NCBI GenBank assembly: GCA_963814875.1
Contig: CAWFFJ010000023.1
Location: forward strand, 92,205 to 156,204
From: CAVSIS01 sp963814875
Lineage (GTDB): Bacteria > Acidobacteriota > Thermoanaerobaculia > Thermoanaerobaculales > Sulfomarinibacteraceae
DNA: 64,000 nucleotides
Direction: 5' to 3'
Below the pieces are notes generated by a model. The model worked only from the letters and a program-made list of their open reading frames with translations, was not told the DNA's origin and did no database searches. Position numbers and translations under genes: made by a program. Shown one piece after another: positions 43,314-51,829 of this stretch (the stretch's first letter is position 1; the number at the start of each line of letters is the position of its first letter).

Positions 43314-44150
43314 TTGCCCGATCGAAAACGGTTCTACCGACCCACAATGTCGCAGGCGGGGAGGGCCCCCACCCACTCTGTCACCGCGGTCGACGAGCGT
43401 GGTCGGACGCGTGTCGTGTCGGTTGCCGGCGAGCTTCCGTTGACCCTGGTGGTCGATGACCGCGAGATCGTGACCCTGATGACCCTGGGCACCCATCCCG
43501 AGGCGCTGGCTCTCGGCTTCCTGCGCAACCAGCGCCTGATCGACGACCTCGAGGCGATCGTCTCGGTGGAGGTGGACTGGGCCTCGGAGTGGGTCATGGT
43601 CAGAACCCGCAGCGGCAACGGTTTGCGCGACCAGGAGGCCAAGCTCGGCGGGCGGACCGTGACCACCGGCTGCGGCCAGGGGACTGTGTTCGCCCACACC
43701 CTGGACGAGCTCTACGCCGCCCGGCTACCCACGGTTCAGGTCGCGCGCTCCACCGTGCCGGCGCTGTTGCGCGAGATCAACCGCCACAACGAGGTCTACC
43801 GCTCCGCCGGAGCGGTCCACGGGTGTGCGTTGTGCGCCGGCGCTGATGTCCTCCTGTTCACCGAAGACGTGGGTCGGCACAACGCGGCAGACGCGATCTC
43901 GGGCATGATGTGGCTCGACCGGATCGACGGCGGGAACAAGCTCTTCTTCACCACCGGTCGGCTGACCTCCGAGATCGTAATCAAGACCGCCATCATGGGC
44001 ATCCCCGCCCTCATCTCCCGCTCCGGCGTGACCCGGATGGGCCTCGAACTCGCCCAGCACCTGGGCATGGTCATGATCGCCCGCGCCAGGGGTACCGGCT
44101 TTCTGGTGTACACGGGCGCGGAGTACGTCGTGGGCGACGTGGACGAATGA
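43314..44150 (+). CDS. fdhD: FdhD-like sulfurtransferase for molybdenum/tungsten enzymes
   Basis: 278 residues from TTG 43314 (AGGAGG four bases upstream); ATG 43347 is another start. FdhD motifs: LTLVVDDREIVTLMTLGTHP, EALALGFLRNQRLIDDLEAI, TGCGQGTVF, EDVGRHNAADAISGMM, FTTGRLTSEIVIKTAIMGIP. The protein moves sulfur from a desulfurase to the metal of bis-pterin Mo enzymes such as formate dehydrogenase. Only one Cys of the usual CxxC loop is here (C120, then GQG). It stands 124 bases before the tetR-bam operon, so the likely client is the tungsten protein BamB, which would be unusual. Confidence 0.88.
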   Translation: MPDRKRFYRPTMSQAGRAPTHSVTAVDERGRTRVVSVAGELPLTLVVDDREIVTLMTLGTHPEALALGFLRNQRLIDDLEAIVSVEVDWASEWVMVRTRSGNGLRDQEAKLGGRTVTTGCGQGTVFAHTLDELYAARLPTVQVARSTVPALLREINRHNEVYRSAGAVHGCALCAGADVLLFTEDVGRHNAADAISGMMWLDRIDGGNKLFFTTGRLTSEIVIKTAIMGIPALISRSGVTRMGLELAQHLGMVMIARARGTGFLVYTGAEYVVGDVDE

Positions 44151-44202
44151 AGGTCGACCGGCCCGGGTAGTCGCCGCAGCGACGTTCTGGTGATCACGAA
44201 CC

Positions 44203-44250
44203 TTGCTCTCGCCGGATCCGGGTGCTACATTTTTCGAGTGAGCGCTCGAA
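44203..44250 (+). promoter_or_regulatory. Promoter and TetR-type operator of the bam operon
   Basis: -35 TTGCTC (44203-44208), a 17-base spacer and -10 TACATT (44226-44231) fit a housekeeping promoter. Just after it lies TTCGAG (44233-44238) N6 CTCGAA (44245-44250), a perfect inverted repeat placed over the expected transcription start, as for a TetR repressor. The regulator is the first gene, 24 bases downstream, so autoregulation of tetR-bamBCDEFGHI is likely. Confidence 0.6.
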
Positions 44251-44273
44251 CGAAAAGCCCATCGGATTGAGCA

Positions 44274-44996
44274 GTGGCCTCTCCATCCCCAGTAACGCAG
44301 GTAGGGATGAACGGCGACAAGCTGAAGGAGACGCCGGGCGCCAAGGCGGGCGAGACCGCCACCACCGCGAAGTACGACCGCAAGCTGGTGGAGATCCTGC
44401 ACGCGGCCACCGAGGTCTTCGCCGAGGTGGGCTACGACCCAGCATCGATCCGCATGGTGGCGGATCGGGCGGGTGTCAGCGTGCCCGGGCTCTACTACTA
44501 CGTGCGCTCCAAGGAAGAGCTGCTCTACCTGATCCAGTACCGGGTGTTCGACGATCTCGTGCGGCACTACGACGAGGATCGTGAGCGGATGCTCGGCGCC
44601 GGCGGCGAGGCGGCGATGCCGGAGGCGCGCTTGCGGCGCTTTATCCACAACCACCTCAGCTTCGTGCTCGCGGATCTGCCGTCCCTCACCGTCTGCACCC
44701 GAGAGCTGGGGCGCCTCGGCGGCGTCTACCTGCAGCAGGTGGAAGCCTTGCAGCGGCGCTACTTCTCCCAGGCCTTCGAGATCTTCCAGGAGCTCTGCAA
44801 CCGCCACGGGGACATGGATCCGCGCGCCACCACGCTGGCCATGTTCGGGGCCATCAACTGGGTCTCCACCTGGTACGACCCGGCCAGCGACAAGTCGGCT
44901 GACGAGCTCGCCGACGAGTTCGCGCGCCTGTTCCTTGGAGGCGTGAGTCCGGACGACGGGCACGGCGCCGCGCAGTCGAGGAGAGGACAACCATGA
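44274..44996 (+). CDS. TetR-family transcriptional regulator of the bam operon
   Basis: 240 residues, or 229 from ATG 44307. The N-terminal helix-turn-helix is LVEILHAATEVFAEVGYDPA then SIRMVADRAGVSVPGLYYYV, the TetR signature. The C-terminal ligand domain (about 100-220) is unlike common families; given the genes it would bind an aromatic or alicyclic acyl-CoA, which is inference. Its stop overlaps the bamB ATG (ATGA), so it is co-transcribed and probably autoregulated. In known bam clusters two-component systems or other regulators are described, so a TetR leader is worth noting. Confidence 0.9.
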   Translation: MASPSPVTQVGMNGDKLKETPGAKAGETATTAKYDRKLVEILHAATEVFAEVGYDPASIRMVADRAGVSVPGLYYYVRSKEELLYLIQYRVFDDLVRHYDEDRERMLGAGGEAAMPEARLRRFIHNHLSFVLADLPSLTVCTRELGRLGGVYLQQVEALQRRYFSQAFEIFQELCNRHGDMDPRATTLAMFGAINWVSTWYDPASDKSADELADEFARLFLGGVSPDDGHGAAQSRRGQP

Positions 44997-46999
44997 GATA
45001 CGCGGAGACCGGCTTCAACCTCGAGGTGGACCTGACCCGGGGCAACATCGAACGGGTGGCCACCGATCCGGAGCTCACCGAGCTCTACCTGGGGGGGCTC
45101 GGGACCAGCGCCAAGATCATGTGGGACCGAGTGCCCGCCGATGCGGATCCGTTCTCGCCCGAGAACCTGCTGATCTTCAGCACCGGTCTGCTGGTGGGCA
45201 CGCCGGTGATCGGCTGCAATCGCACCGTCGTCTCCACCTTCTCGCCGCAGACCGAGCTGCTGGCCTTCTCCATGATGGGCGGCTTCTTCGCCCCGGAGCT
45301 GAAGTACGCGGGCTACGACAAGCTGATCATCCGCGGCAAATCGCCCGAGCTGGTCTACCTGTGGATCCACAACGACAAGGTGGAGATCCGCGATGCTTCT
45401 CACCTCGCCGGCAAGGGCTCCCTCGAGACCGCCGAGCTGATCCGAGAAGAGCTCGGTGATCCGAACGTCCAGATCGCGTCGATCGGTCTGGCCGGCGAGA
45501 ACCGGGTCTACTTCGCCTCCATCGAGCAGGGCAGGTCCAGTGCCAGCCGTGGCGGCATCGGCGCGGTCATGGGTGACAAGGGCCTCAAGGCCATCGCCGT
45601 GCGTGGCACCAACGACGTCCACGTGGCCAGGCCCGCCGAGCTCATCCAGATGTGCAACGAGGTGATGCGCTTCATCGAGCATCGCAACGCGAACCCCATT
45701 CCCGGGGTCATGCCCATCCTGGCCGGCCTCGGCTCGCCGCAGGAGATGGCCATCCACGACGAGAAGTGGCACACCGAGAACTTCGCCTGGGGAAACTCCC
45801 GCGAGCGCAGAAAAGGCTTCTGGACCGAAGAGATCGAGAAGAACTGGACCGAGACCATGGAGAGCATGCGCACCCGGCTCGTCAGCTGCCACAACTGCCC
45901 CATGAAGTGCGGCGCCACCATCTCCGTGCCCGGCGAGCGCACCTACATGATGAAGTGCTTCTCCAAGCTCACCTACACCATGGCCGCCATGTCCAACCTG
46001 GAGTTCGGCTTGAAGATCGCCGGGCGGGCCACCGAGTACGGCGTCGATGCCTTTTCGGCGCCACAGGTGATGGCCTTCGCCCTCGAGCTCTACGAGCATG
46101 GCATCCTGACGGACGAGGACTTCCCGGGGATGCCGCAGGACAACGAGCAGCGGTTCTTCTACCTGCTGGACCTCATCGTCAATCGCGAGGGCATCGGTGA
46201 CCTGCTCGCCAACGGCACCCACTGGGCCGCCGAGGCGATCGGCAAGGGCGCCCACGAGTACGCCCACAACAACATCAAGAAGCACGAGCAGCTGCCGCTG
46301 AAGCTGGGCATGCTCAACCCCATGTACTTCCTGATGTACTCCACCGGCGAGAAGATCAACATCACCCAGATCGAGGGCAACTTCCCACAGGCGCCCTTCG
46401 CCACCCGGGAGGAGCGCGAGGAGTTCTGCAAGGACTGGGTCCAGGTCCCCGACGAGAAGTTCAAGGAGTACTTCTTGAACTGGGAGCTCCGCGGAGAGCA
46501 CTCCATCCCGCAATACCCGGGCATCCAGGCGTGCTGCGAGATCGTCAACTGGCAGGAGCAGATGCACTACGTCGACGACGCCACCGGCATGTGCGCGGGG
46601 CTGTCGTCGTTCCCGCTCAAGCCGCCCTACCACATCCACAACCTGCCCACCTTGATCTCTGCCGCCAGCGGGTTGGAGCTGGACGAGGCCGGCCTGACCG
46701 AGATCGCCAAGCGGATCCGCAACCTGGTGCGCGCGGTCAACATCCGGCGCGGCATGCGACGCAAGGACGAGAAGCCGCCGGCCGACCACTGGCGCAAGCG
46801 CTTCCCCGAGCTCGAGGAGGAGCTGCTGGACCAGTACTACGCGTTCAAGGGCTGGAACCACGACGGCATCCCCACCGTGCAGTCGCTGCGGGAGCTGTCG
46901 CTGGACGACGTGGCCGAGGACTTCCTCCAGCGCGGCATCCTGAGCGCCGAGGAGGCCGGCCCCGCGTCCGACAGCGCGAGCGAGGGACGTACATCGTGA
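44993..46999 (+). CDS. bamB: Class II benzoyl-CoA reductase, tungsten catalytic subunit
   Basis: 668 residues of the aldehyde:ferredoxin oxidoreductase family. N-terminal tungstopterin part (ETGFNLEVDLTRGNIERVAT, GRSSASRGGIGAVMGDKGLK) and the [4Fe-4S] site C299, C302, C306 in CHNCPMKCG, with a fourth Cys near MCAGLSSFPLK. The full-length match, the C-terminal NIRRGMRRKDEKPPADHWRK and the cluster gene order identify it as BamB, which reduces the aromatic ring of benzoyl-CoA to cyclohexa-1,5-diene-1-carbonyl-CoA without ATP. The enzyme is oxygen-sensitive and cytosolic. The ATG overlaps the tetR stop; bamC follows as GTGA. Confidence 0.93.
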   Translation: MRYAETGFNLEVDLTRGNIERVATDPELTELYLGGLGTSAKIMWDRVPADADPFSPENLLIFSTGLLVGTPVIGCNRTVVSTFSPQTELLAFSMMGGFFAPELKYAGYDKLIIRGKSPELVYLWIHNDKVEIRDASHLAGKGSLETAELIREELGDPNVQIASIGLAGENRVYFASIEQGRSSASRGGIGAVMGDKGLKAIAVRGTNDVHVARPAELIQMCNEVMRFIEHRNANPIPGVMPILAGLGSPQEMAIHDEKWHTENFAWGNSRERRKGFWTEEIEKNWTETMESMRTRLVSCHNCPMKCGATISVPGERTYMMKCFSKLTYTMAAMSNLEFGLKIAGRATEYGVDAFSAPQVMAFALELYEHGILTDEDFPGMPQDNEQRFFYLLDLIVNREGIGDLLANGTHWAAEAIGKGAHEYAHNNIKKHEQLPLKLGMLNPMYFLMYSTGEKINITQIEGNFPQAPFATREEREEFCKDWVQVPDEKFKEYFLNWELRGEHSIPQYPGIQACCEIVNWQEQMHYVDDATGMCAGLSSFPLKPPYHIHNLPTLISAASGLELDEAGLTEIAKRIRNLVRAVNIRRGMRRKDEKPPADHWRKRFPELEEELLDQYYAFKGWNHDGIPTVQSLRELSLDDVAEDFLQRGILSAEEAGPASDSASEGRTS

Positions 47000-47541
47000 A
47001 ACGCGAGACGAAGAAGAAGGTCATCAAGACCATCAGGATCGACGTCGACAAGTGCAACGGCTGTCGTGCCTGCGAGGTGATCTGCTCGTCCTTTCACGCC
47101 ACGCCGAGGTACAGCAGCAACAACCCCGAGCGGGCGCGGATCCGGGTGATCCACTATCCGTTGCGCGACCTCTACGTGCCGGTGTACGCAGGTGAGTACG
47201 TGGCCGCGGAGTGTGCGGGACGCGACAAGTACGTCATCGACGGCAAGGAGTACGACGAGTGCTCCTTCTGCCGCGCCTCCTGCCCGTCGCGGGAGGTCTT
47301 CAAGGAGCCCGACTCCGGTCTGCCCTTGAAGTGCGACATGTGCGAGTCCGACCCCACCCTCACGGAGCCGATGTGCGTGCAGTGGTGCCTGGCCGACGCC
47401 CTGGTTTACGAGGCGCGGGAGGAGGAGATCAGCGAGGACGAGACCCGGGAGGAGGTCGAGATCGGGCTCGAGGCCATGGCCCACAAGCACGGCTGGCAGA
47501 AGGTCCTCGAGACCGCCGCCCGTCTGGCCGAGAAGGACTGA
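46996..47541 (+). CDS. bamC: Class II benzoyl-CoA reductase, ferredoxin-like subunit
   Basis: 181 residues from GTG 46996, overlapping the bamB stop as GTGA. Three to four [4Fe-4S] ferredoxin-type motifs: DKCNGCRACEVICSSFHATP, SFCRASCPSREV, and KCDMCESDPTLTEPMCVQWC followed by ADALVYEAREEE. It passes electrons to the tungsten subunit BamB. The last 35 residues are helical and charged. Length and Cys spacing match BamC of known strict anaerobes. Confidence 0.92.
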   Translation: MKRETKKKVIKTIRIDVDKCNGCRACEVICSSFHATPRYSSNNPERARIRVIHYPLRDLYVPVYAGEYVAAECAGRDKYVIDGKEYDECSFCRASCPSREVFKEPDSGLPLKCDMCESDPTLTEPMCVQWCLADALVYEAREEEISEDETREEVEIGLEAMAHKHGWQKVLETAARLAEKD

Positions 47542-47543
47542 GC

Positions 47544-48719
47544 GTGGAGACCGTCGCGCCGTTCGCGGAAGCAGTCTTCGAGATCCAGAAGGCCGGCGCC
47601 GAGTCCACCCGTCTGTGCTTCCAGTGCGGCAAGTGCGACGTCTACTGCCCGTGGAACCGGGTCAGGGACTTCAGCATCCGCAAGATCATCCGCCAGGCCA
47701 CCTTCGGCCTGACCGAGATCGAGAACGACGACATCTGGCGCTGCACCACCTGCGGCTCCTGCCCCTCCATCTGCCCCCGCGGCGTCGGTCAGATCGAGGT
47801 CAGCGTCGCCCTGCGGCGGGTGGCAGCGGAGTACGGCATCTACCCCGAGTCGGCGGCCGCGGTGCGCGGCGCCTGCGCCAGCCTCGTGGCGGAGGGCAAC
47901 CCCTTGCATGCGCAACGCGCGAGGCGGGCGGAATGGGCACAGGGCCTCGATGTGAAGGCGTTCAGCGAGGGTACGGAGCTGCTGTACTTCGTGGGCTGCT
48001 ACCTGAGCTACGACCCGAGGATGAAGAAGGTGGCGACGGCGACGGCCAGGATCCTGCAACACGCGGGAGTCGACTTCGGGATTCTCGGCAGCCACGAGAG
48101 CTGCTGCGGCGAGTCGATCCGCAAGGCTGGCGCCGAGCAGGAGTTCAAGGACCTGGCCAGGGCCAACATCAAGACCTTCATCGACCATGGCGTGAAGCGG
48201 GTCCTGGTCTCGTCACCGCACTGCTACCACACCCTCGTCAACGAGTACCCGGAGTTCATGGTCCACTTCGAGGTGGTGCACATCTCCCAGCTCCTCGCCG
48301 AGCTGATCGCCGACGGGCGGATCACGCTGGACGCTGCGCCGCCCCGGACGGTCACCTACCACGACCCTTGTTACCTGGGCCGGCACAACGGCATCTACGA
48401 CGAGCCGCGGCGGGTCCTCGCGAGCCTCCCCGGGATCGAGCTGGTGGAGATGGCCGACACGCGCCAGCGGAGCCTGTGCTGCGGCGGTGGCGGTGGCAGG
48501 ATCTGGATGGAGACGCCGAAGAGCGAACGCTTCTCCGATCTGCGGGTGCAGCAGGCCGTTGAGACCGGCGCCGAGGTGTTGGTGACGTCGTGCCCCTACT
48601 GCATCACCAACTTCGAAGAGAGCAGGCTGAGCCTCGAGGGCGACGGCGTCCTCGAGGTCAAGGACCTCACGGAGATCGTCGCCGAGGCCCTCGCCGGGCC
48701 GCAGGACGCGAGCTCATGA
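47544..48719 (+). CDS. bamD: BamD, heterodisulfide-reductase-like Fe-S subunit
   Basis: 391 residues from GTG 47544. The N-terminal two [4Fe-4S] motifs (CFQCGKCDVYCPWNRVRDFS, CTTCGSCPSICPRGVGQIEV) are followed by two CCG domains with CX31-38CCG spacing: FVGCYLSYDPRMKK to SHESCCGESIRKAG, and YHDPCYLGRHNGIYDEPRRV to RSLCCGGGGGRIWME. Such proteins (HdrD-type) bind non-cubane clusters in electron-bifurcating complexes. It works with BamE and BamF in supplying low-potential electrons to BamBC. The stop overlaps the bamE ATG. Confidence 0.93.
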   Translation: METVAPFAEAVFEIQKAGAESTRLCFQCGKCDVYCPWNRVRDFSIRKIIRQATFGLTEIENDDIWRCTTCGSCPSICPRGVGQIEVSVALRRVAAEYGIYPESAAAVRGACASLVAEGNPLHAQRARRAEWAQGLDVKAFSEGTELLYFVGCYLSYDPRMKKVATATARILQHAGVDFGILGSHESCCGESIRKAGAEQEFKDLARANIKTFIDHGVKRVLVSSPHCYHTLVNEYPEFMVHFEVVHISQLLAELIADGRITLDAAPPRTVTYHDPCYLGRHNGIYDEPRRVLASLPGIELVEMADTRQRSLCCGGGGGRIWMETPKSERFSDLRVQQAVETGAEVLVTSCPYCITNFEESRLSLEGDGVLEVKDLTEIVAEALAGPQDASS

Positions 48720-51700
48720 GTGCCGCCGGAGTGGAACGAGTCGCGGGCAGCGGCTTTGCCGACGTCATGGTGGTGGGAGGCGGGATCAGCGGGATTCAGT
48801 CCGCTCTCGACCTCGCCACCTCGGGCTTCCGCGTCTATCTCGTCGAGAGGGCGCCGACCATCGGCGGCAAGATGGCCCAGCTCGACAAGACCTTTCCCAC
48901 CAACGACTGCTCCATGTGCATCGAGTCGCCCAAGTTCATCGAGTGCGACCGCCACCCCAACATCGAGATCCTCACCTACACCGAAGTGGATGCCGTGGAG
49001 GGCTCGGCCGGCGACTTCACGGTCAGCCTGGTCAAGAAGGCGCGCTACGTGGACGAGGAGAAGTGCACCGGCTGCACCACCTGCGTCGAGTACTGCCCGC
49101 TGGAGATTCCGGATCCCTTCAACCAGGAGCTGTCGCCCAACAAGGCCATTCACATCTACTTCTCGCAGGCCGTGCCGCTGGTGCCCTACATCGATGCGAG
49201 CTGCCTCTTCCTCAAGGAGCAGAAGTGCTCCATCTGTGAAGGGGTGTGCACGACCAAGGCCATCGACCTGCACCAGAAGCCCGAGAAGCTCCAGCTCAAG
49301 GTGGGCGCCATCATCCTCGCGCCGGGCTACGAGGTCTACGACCCCAGGCTGCGCGGCGACTACGGCTACGGCGCAATCGAAAACGTGGTCACCAGCCTCG
49401 ACTTCGAACGCCTGCTCTGCGCCACCGGCCCTCACGAAGGCGAGATCCTGCGGCCCTCGGACAAGAAGCACCCGCACAAGATCGCCTGGATCCACTGCGT
49501 GGGCTCGCGCCAGGTGCTCGCAGGAACCAACAGCTACTGCTCCTCGGTGTGCTGCTCGTACATCCAGAAGCAGGTGATCCTGGCCAAGGACCACGACGCC
49601 GACACCGAGGCGGTCATCTTCCACAACGACATCCGCTCCTACGGCAAGGACTTCGAGCGTTTCTACACACGGGCAGCCCATCTGCCAGGAGTGAAGTTCA
49701 TCCGCAGCTACGTGTCCATCGGCCGCGAGATCCCCGAGACCAAGAACGTGACCATCCGCTTCGCCACCGACGCCAACGGCGTCCAGGAGGAGGAGTTCGA
49801 CCTCGTGGTCCTGGGGGTGGGGCTCGCTCCGCCCACCAAGGTGGAGCGCCTGGCGCGGCAGCTCGGCATCGAGCTCAATGCCCACGGCTTCTGCACGACG
49901 GACCCGACCAACCCGATCCAGACCACGCGCCCGGGGATCTTCGTCGGCGGCGCCTTTCAGGGTCCCATGGACATCCCCGAGTCGGTGGTCAGCGCCAGCG
50001 GCGCCGGCGCCATGTCGGGCGCACTGTTGAAATCACGGCGCGGCAAGCTGGCTCGCGAGCGCGACTACCCGCCGGAACGGGACGTGAGCGAGGAGGAGGT
50101 CAGGGTCGGCGTCTTCGCCTGCCACTGCGGTGCCAACATCGGCCGGGTGGTGAACATCCCCTCCCTGGTGGAGTACTGCCAGGGCCTCGAGCACGTGGCC
50201 CACGCCGAGGAAGGCCTCTTCATCTGCTCCACCGACGCCGCCCAACAGATCGCCGAGACGATCCGCGAGAAGCGCCTCAACCGCGTGGTGGTGGCTGCCT
50301 GCACGCCGCGCACGCACGAGCCGCTGTTCCGCGACACCCTGCGCGAGGGCGGCATCAACCAGTACTTCTTCGACATGGCCAACATCCGCGAGCACTGCTC
50401 CTGGGTCCACTCCAAGGAGAAGGAGAAGGCCACCCAGAAGGCCAAGGACATCGTGCGCATGTCGGTGGCCCGCACCCTCAGCCTGGAGCCCCTCGAGGAG
50501 TTCGACCTGCCGGTGAACAAGACGGCGCTGGTGGTCGGCGGCGGCGTGGCCGGCATGACCAGCGCCCTGAGCCTGGCCGAGCAGGGCTTCGAGGTGGAGC
50601 TGGTGGAGCGCGAGAGGGACCTCGGCGGCATGGCGCGCCGGCTTCACACCACCCTGGAAGGGCTCGACGTTCAGGCCTTCTTGAACGACCTGATCCGCAA
50701 GGTCTATCGCCACCAGCTGATCCACGTCTCGCACGAGGCCACCATCACCGACGTCTCCGGCTACGTCGGCAGCTTCGTCACCACCGTCACGACCGAGGGT
50801 CGCACCAAGACCATCCGCCACGGCGCCGCCATCCTCGCCACCGGGGCCGACGAGCACCGGCCGACCGAGTACCTCTACGGTGAGGACGACCGCGTGATGA
50901 CCCAGCTCGAGCTCGAGGAGCGACTCGCGGCCGGCGACGAGGCGGTGGCGGCAGCCGATCGGCTGGTGATGATCCAATGCGTGGGCTGTCGAGAGGAGAA
51001 CCGCGACTACTGCGCCCGGGTCTGCTGCAACCAGGCGATCAAGAACTCCCTCGCGCTCAAGAAGATCAAGCCGGAGATGGAGATCACCATCCTGTTCCGC
51101 GACATGCGCACGTACGGCTTCGCCGAGGATTTCTACCTCGAGGCGGCGCGCCAGGATGTCAAGTTCGTGCGCTGGGACGCCGGCGACAAGCCGCAGGTGG
51201 AGGCCACCGAAGAGGAGGGGGCGCCGGTGCTGCGGATCACCGTGCCCGACCCCATCCTCGGCCAGCGCCTGGCCCTGGACGCCGAGCTGCTGGTGCTCTC
51301 GGCCGCCGTGGTTCCCGCCCGGGGCAGCCAGCAACTGGCCCGGCTGTTCAAGGTCGCCATGAACCCGGACGGCTTCTTCCAGGAGGCCCACGTCAAGCTG
51401 CGACCGGTGGACTTCGCCGCCGACGGCGTCTTCCTGTGCGGCGCCAACCACTACCCCAAGCACCTCTCCGAGGCCATCAGCCAGGCCTACGGCGCCGCCG
51501 GCCGGGCGGTCACGTTGTTGGCCCAGGACACCGTCACCGCCTCGGGCTCGGTGTGCGAGGTGACGGAAGACGAGTGCGTGTCCTGCGGGGCCTGTATCTC
51601 GGCATGTACCTACGGCGCCATCAGCTGGCGGGAGACCGCCAAGGGCTCAAAGGCGGTGGTCAACCCGGCCCTGTGCAAGGGGGACGGCCTGTGCTGTGCC

Positions 51701-51829
51701 AAGTGCCCCACCGATGCGGTGGTGCTCAAGCACTACACCAACCGGGAGGTCTTCGACCAGATCGACGCGGCCCTGGCCGACCCGTGGTCCCCTCGCGCCA
51801 CGCAGCAAGGAGTGCAGCACGATGTATAG
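48716..51829 (+). CDS. bamE: BamE, HdrA-like electron-bifurcating flavoprotein
   Basis: 1037 residues. The first FAD domain (about residues 16-45, VMVVGGGISGIQSALDLATS) is followed by two ferredoxin motifs (about 115, CTGCTTCVEYCP; CSICEGVC). A second HdrA unit starts near residue 463 (VFACHCGANIGRVVNIPSLV) with its own FAD fold near 603 (ALVVGGGVAGMTSALSLAEQ), and a C-terminal pair of [4Fe-4S] sites (about 951, CVSCGACISACTYGAI; CKGDGLCCAKCPTDAV). HdrA-like subunits bifurcate electrons, so BamE should link NADH or ferredoxin oxidation to reduction of BamBC. ATG 48716 overlaps bamD by four bases; the frame runs further 5' but inside bamD. Confidence 0.93.
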   Translation: MSAAGVERVAGSGFADVMVVGGGISGIQSALDLATSGFRVYLVERAPTIGGKMAQLDKTFPTNDCSMCIESPKFIECDRHPNIEILTYTEVDAVEGSAGDFTVSLVKKARYVDEEKCTGCTTCVEYCPLEIPDPFNQELSPNKAIHIYFSQAVPLVPYIDASCLFLKEQKCSICEGVCTTKAIDLHQKPEKLQLKVGAIILAPGYEVYDPRLRGDYGYGAIENVVTSLDFERLLCATGPHEGEILRPSDKKHPHKIAWIHCVGSRQVLAGTNSYCSSVCCSYIQKQVILAKDHDADTEAVIFHNDIRSYGKDFERFYTRAAHLPGVKFIRSYVSIGREIPETKNVTIRFATDANGVQEEEFDLVVLGVGLAPPTKVERLARQLGIELNAHGFCTTDPTNPIQTTRPGIFVGGAFQGPMDIPESVVSASGAGAMSGALLKSRRGKLARERDYPPERDVSEEEVRVGVFACHCGANIGRVVNIPSLVEYCQGLEHVAHAEEGLFICSTDAAQQIAETIREKRLNRVVVAACTPRTHEPLFRDTLREGGINQYFFDMANIREHCSWVHSKEKEKATQKAKDIVRMSVARTLSLEPLEEFDLPVNKTALVVGGGVAGMTSALSLAEQGFEVELVERERDLGGMARRLHTTLEGLDVQAFLNDLIRKVYRHQLIHVSHEATITDVSGYVGSFVTTVTTEGRTKTIRHGAAILATGADEHRPTEYLYGEDDRVMTQLELEERLAAGDEAVAAADRLVMIQCVGCREENRDYCARVCCNQAIKNSLALKKIKPEMEITILFRDMRTYGFAEDFYLEAARQDVKFVRWDAGDKPQVEATEEEGAPVLRITVPDPILGQRLALDAELLVLSAAVVPARGSQQLARLFKVAMNPDGFFQEAHVKLRPVDFAADGVFLCGANHYPKHLSEAISQAYGAAGRAVTLLAQDTVTASGSVCEVTEDECVSCGACISACTYGAISWRETAKGSKAVVNPALCKGDGLCCAKCPTDAVVLKHYTNREVFDQIDAALADPWSPRATQQGVQHDV

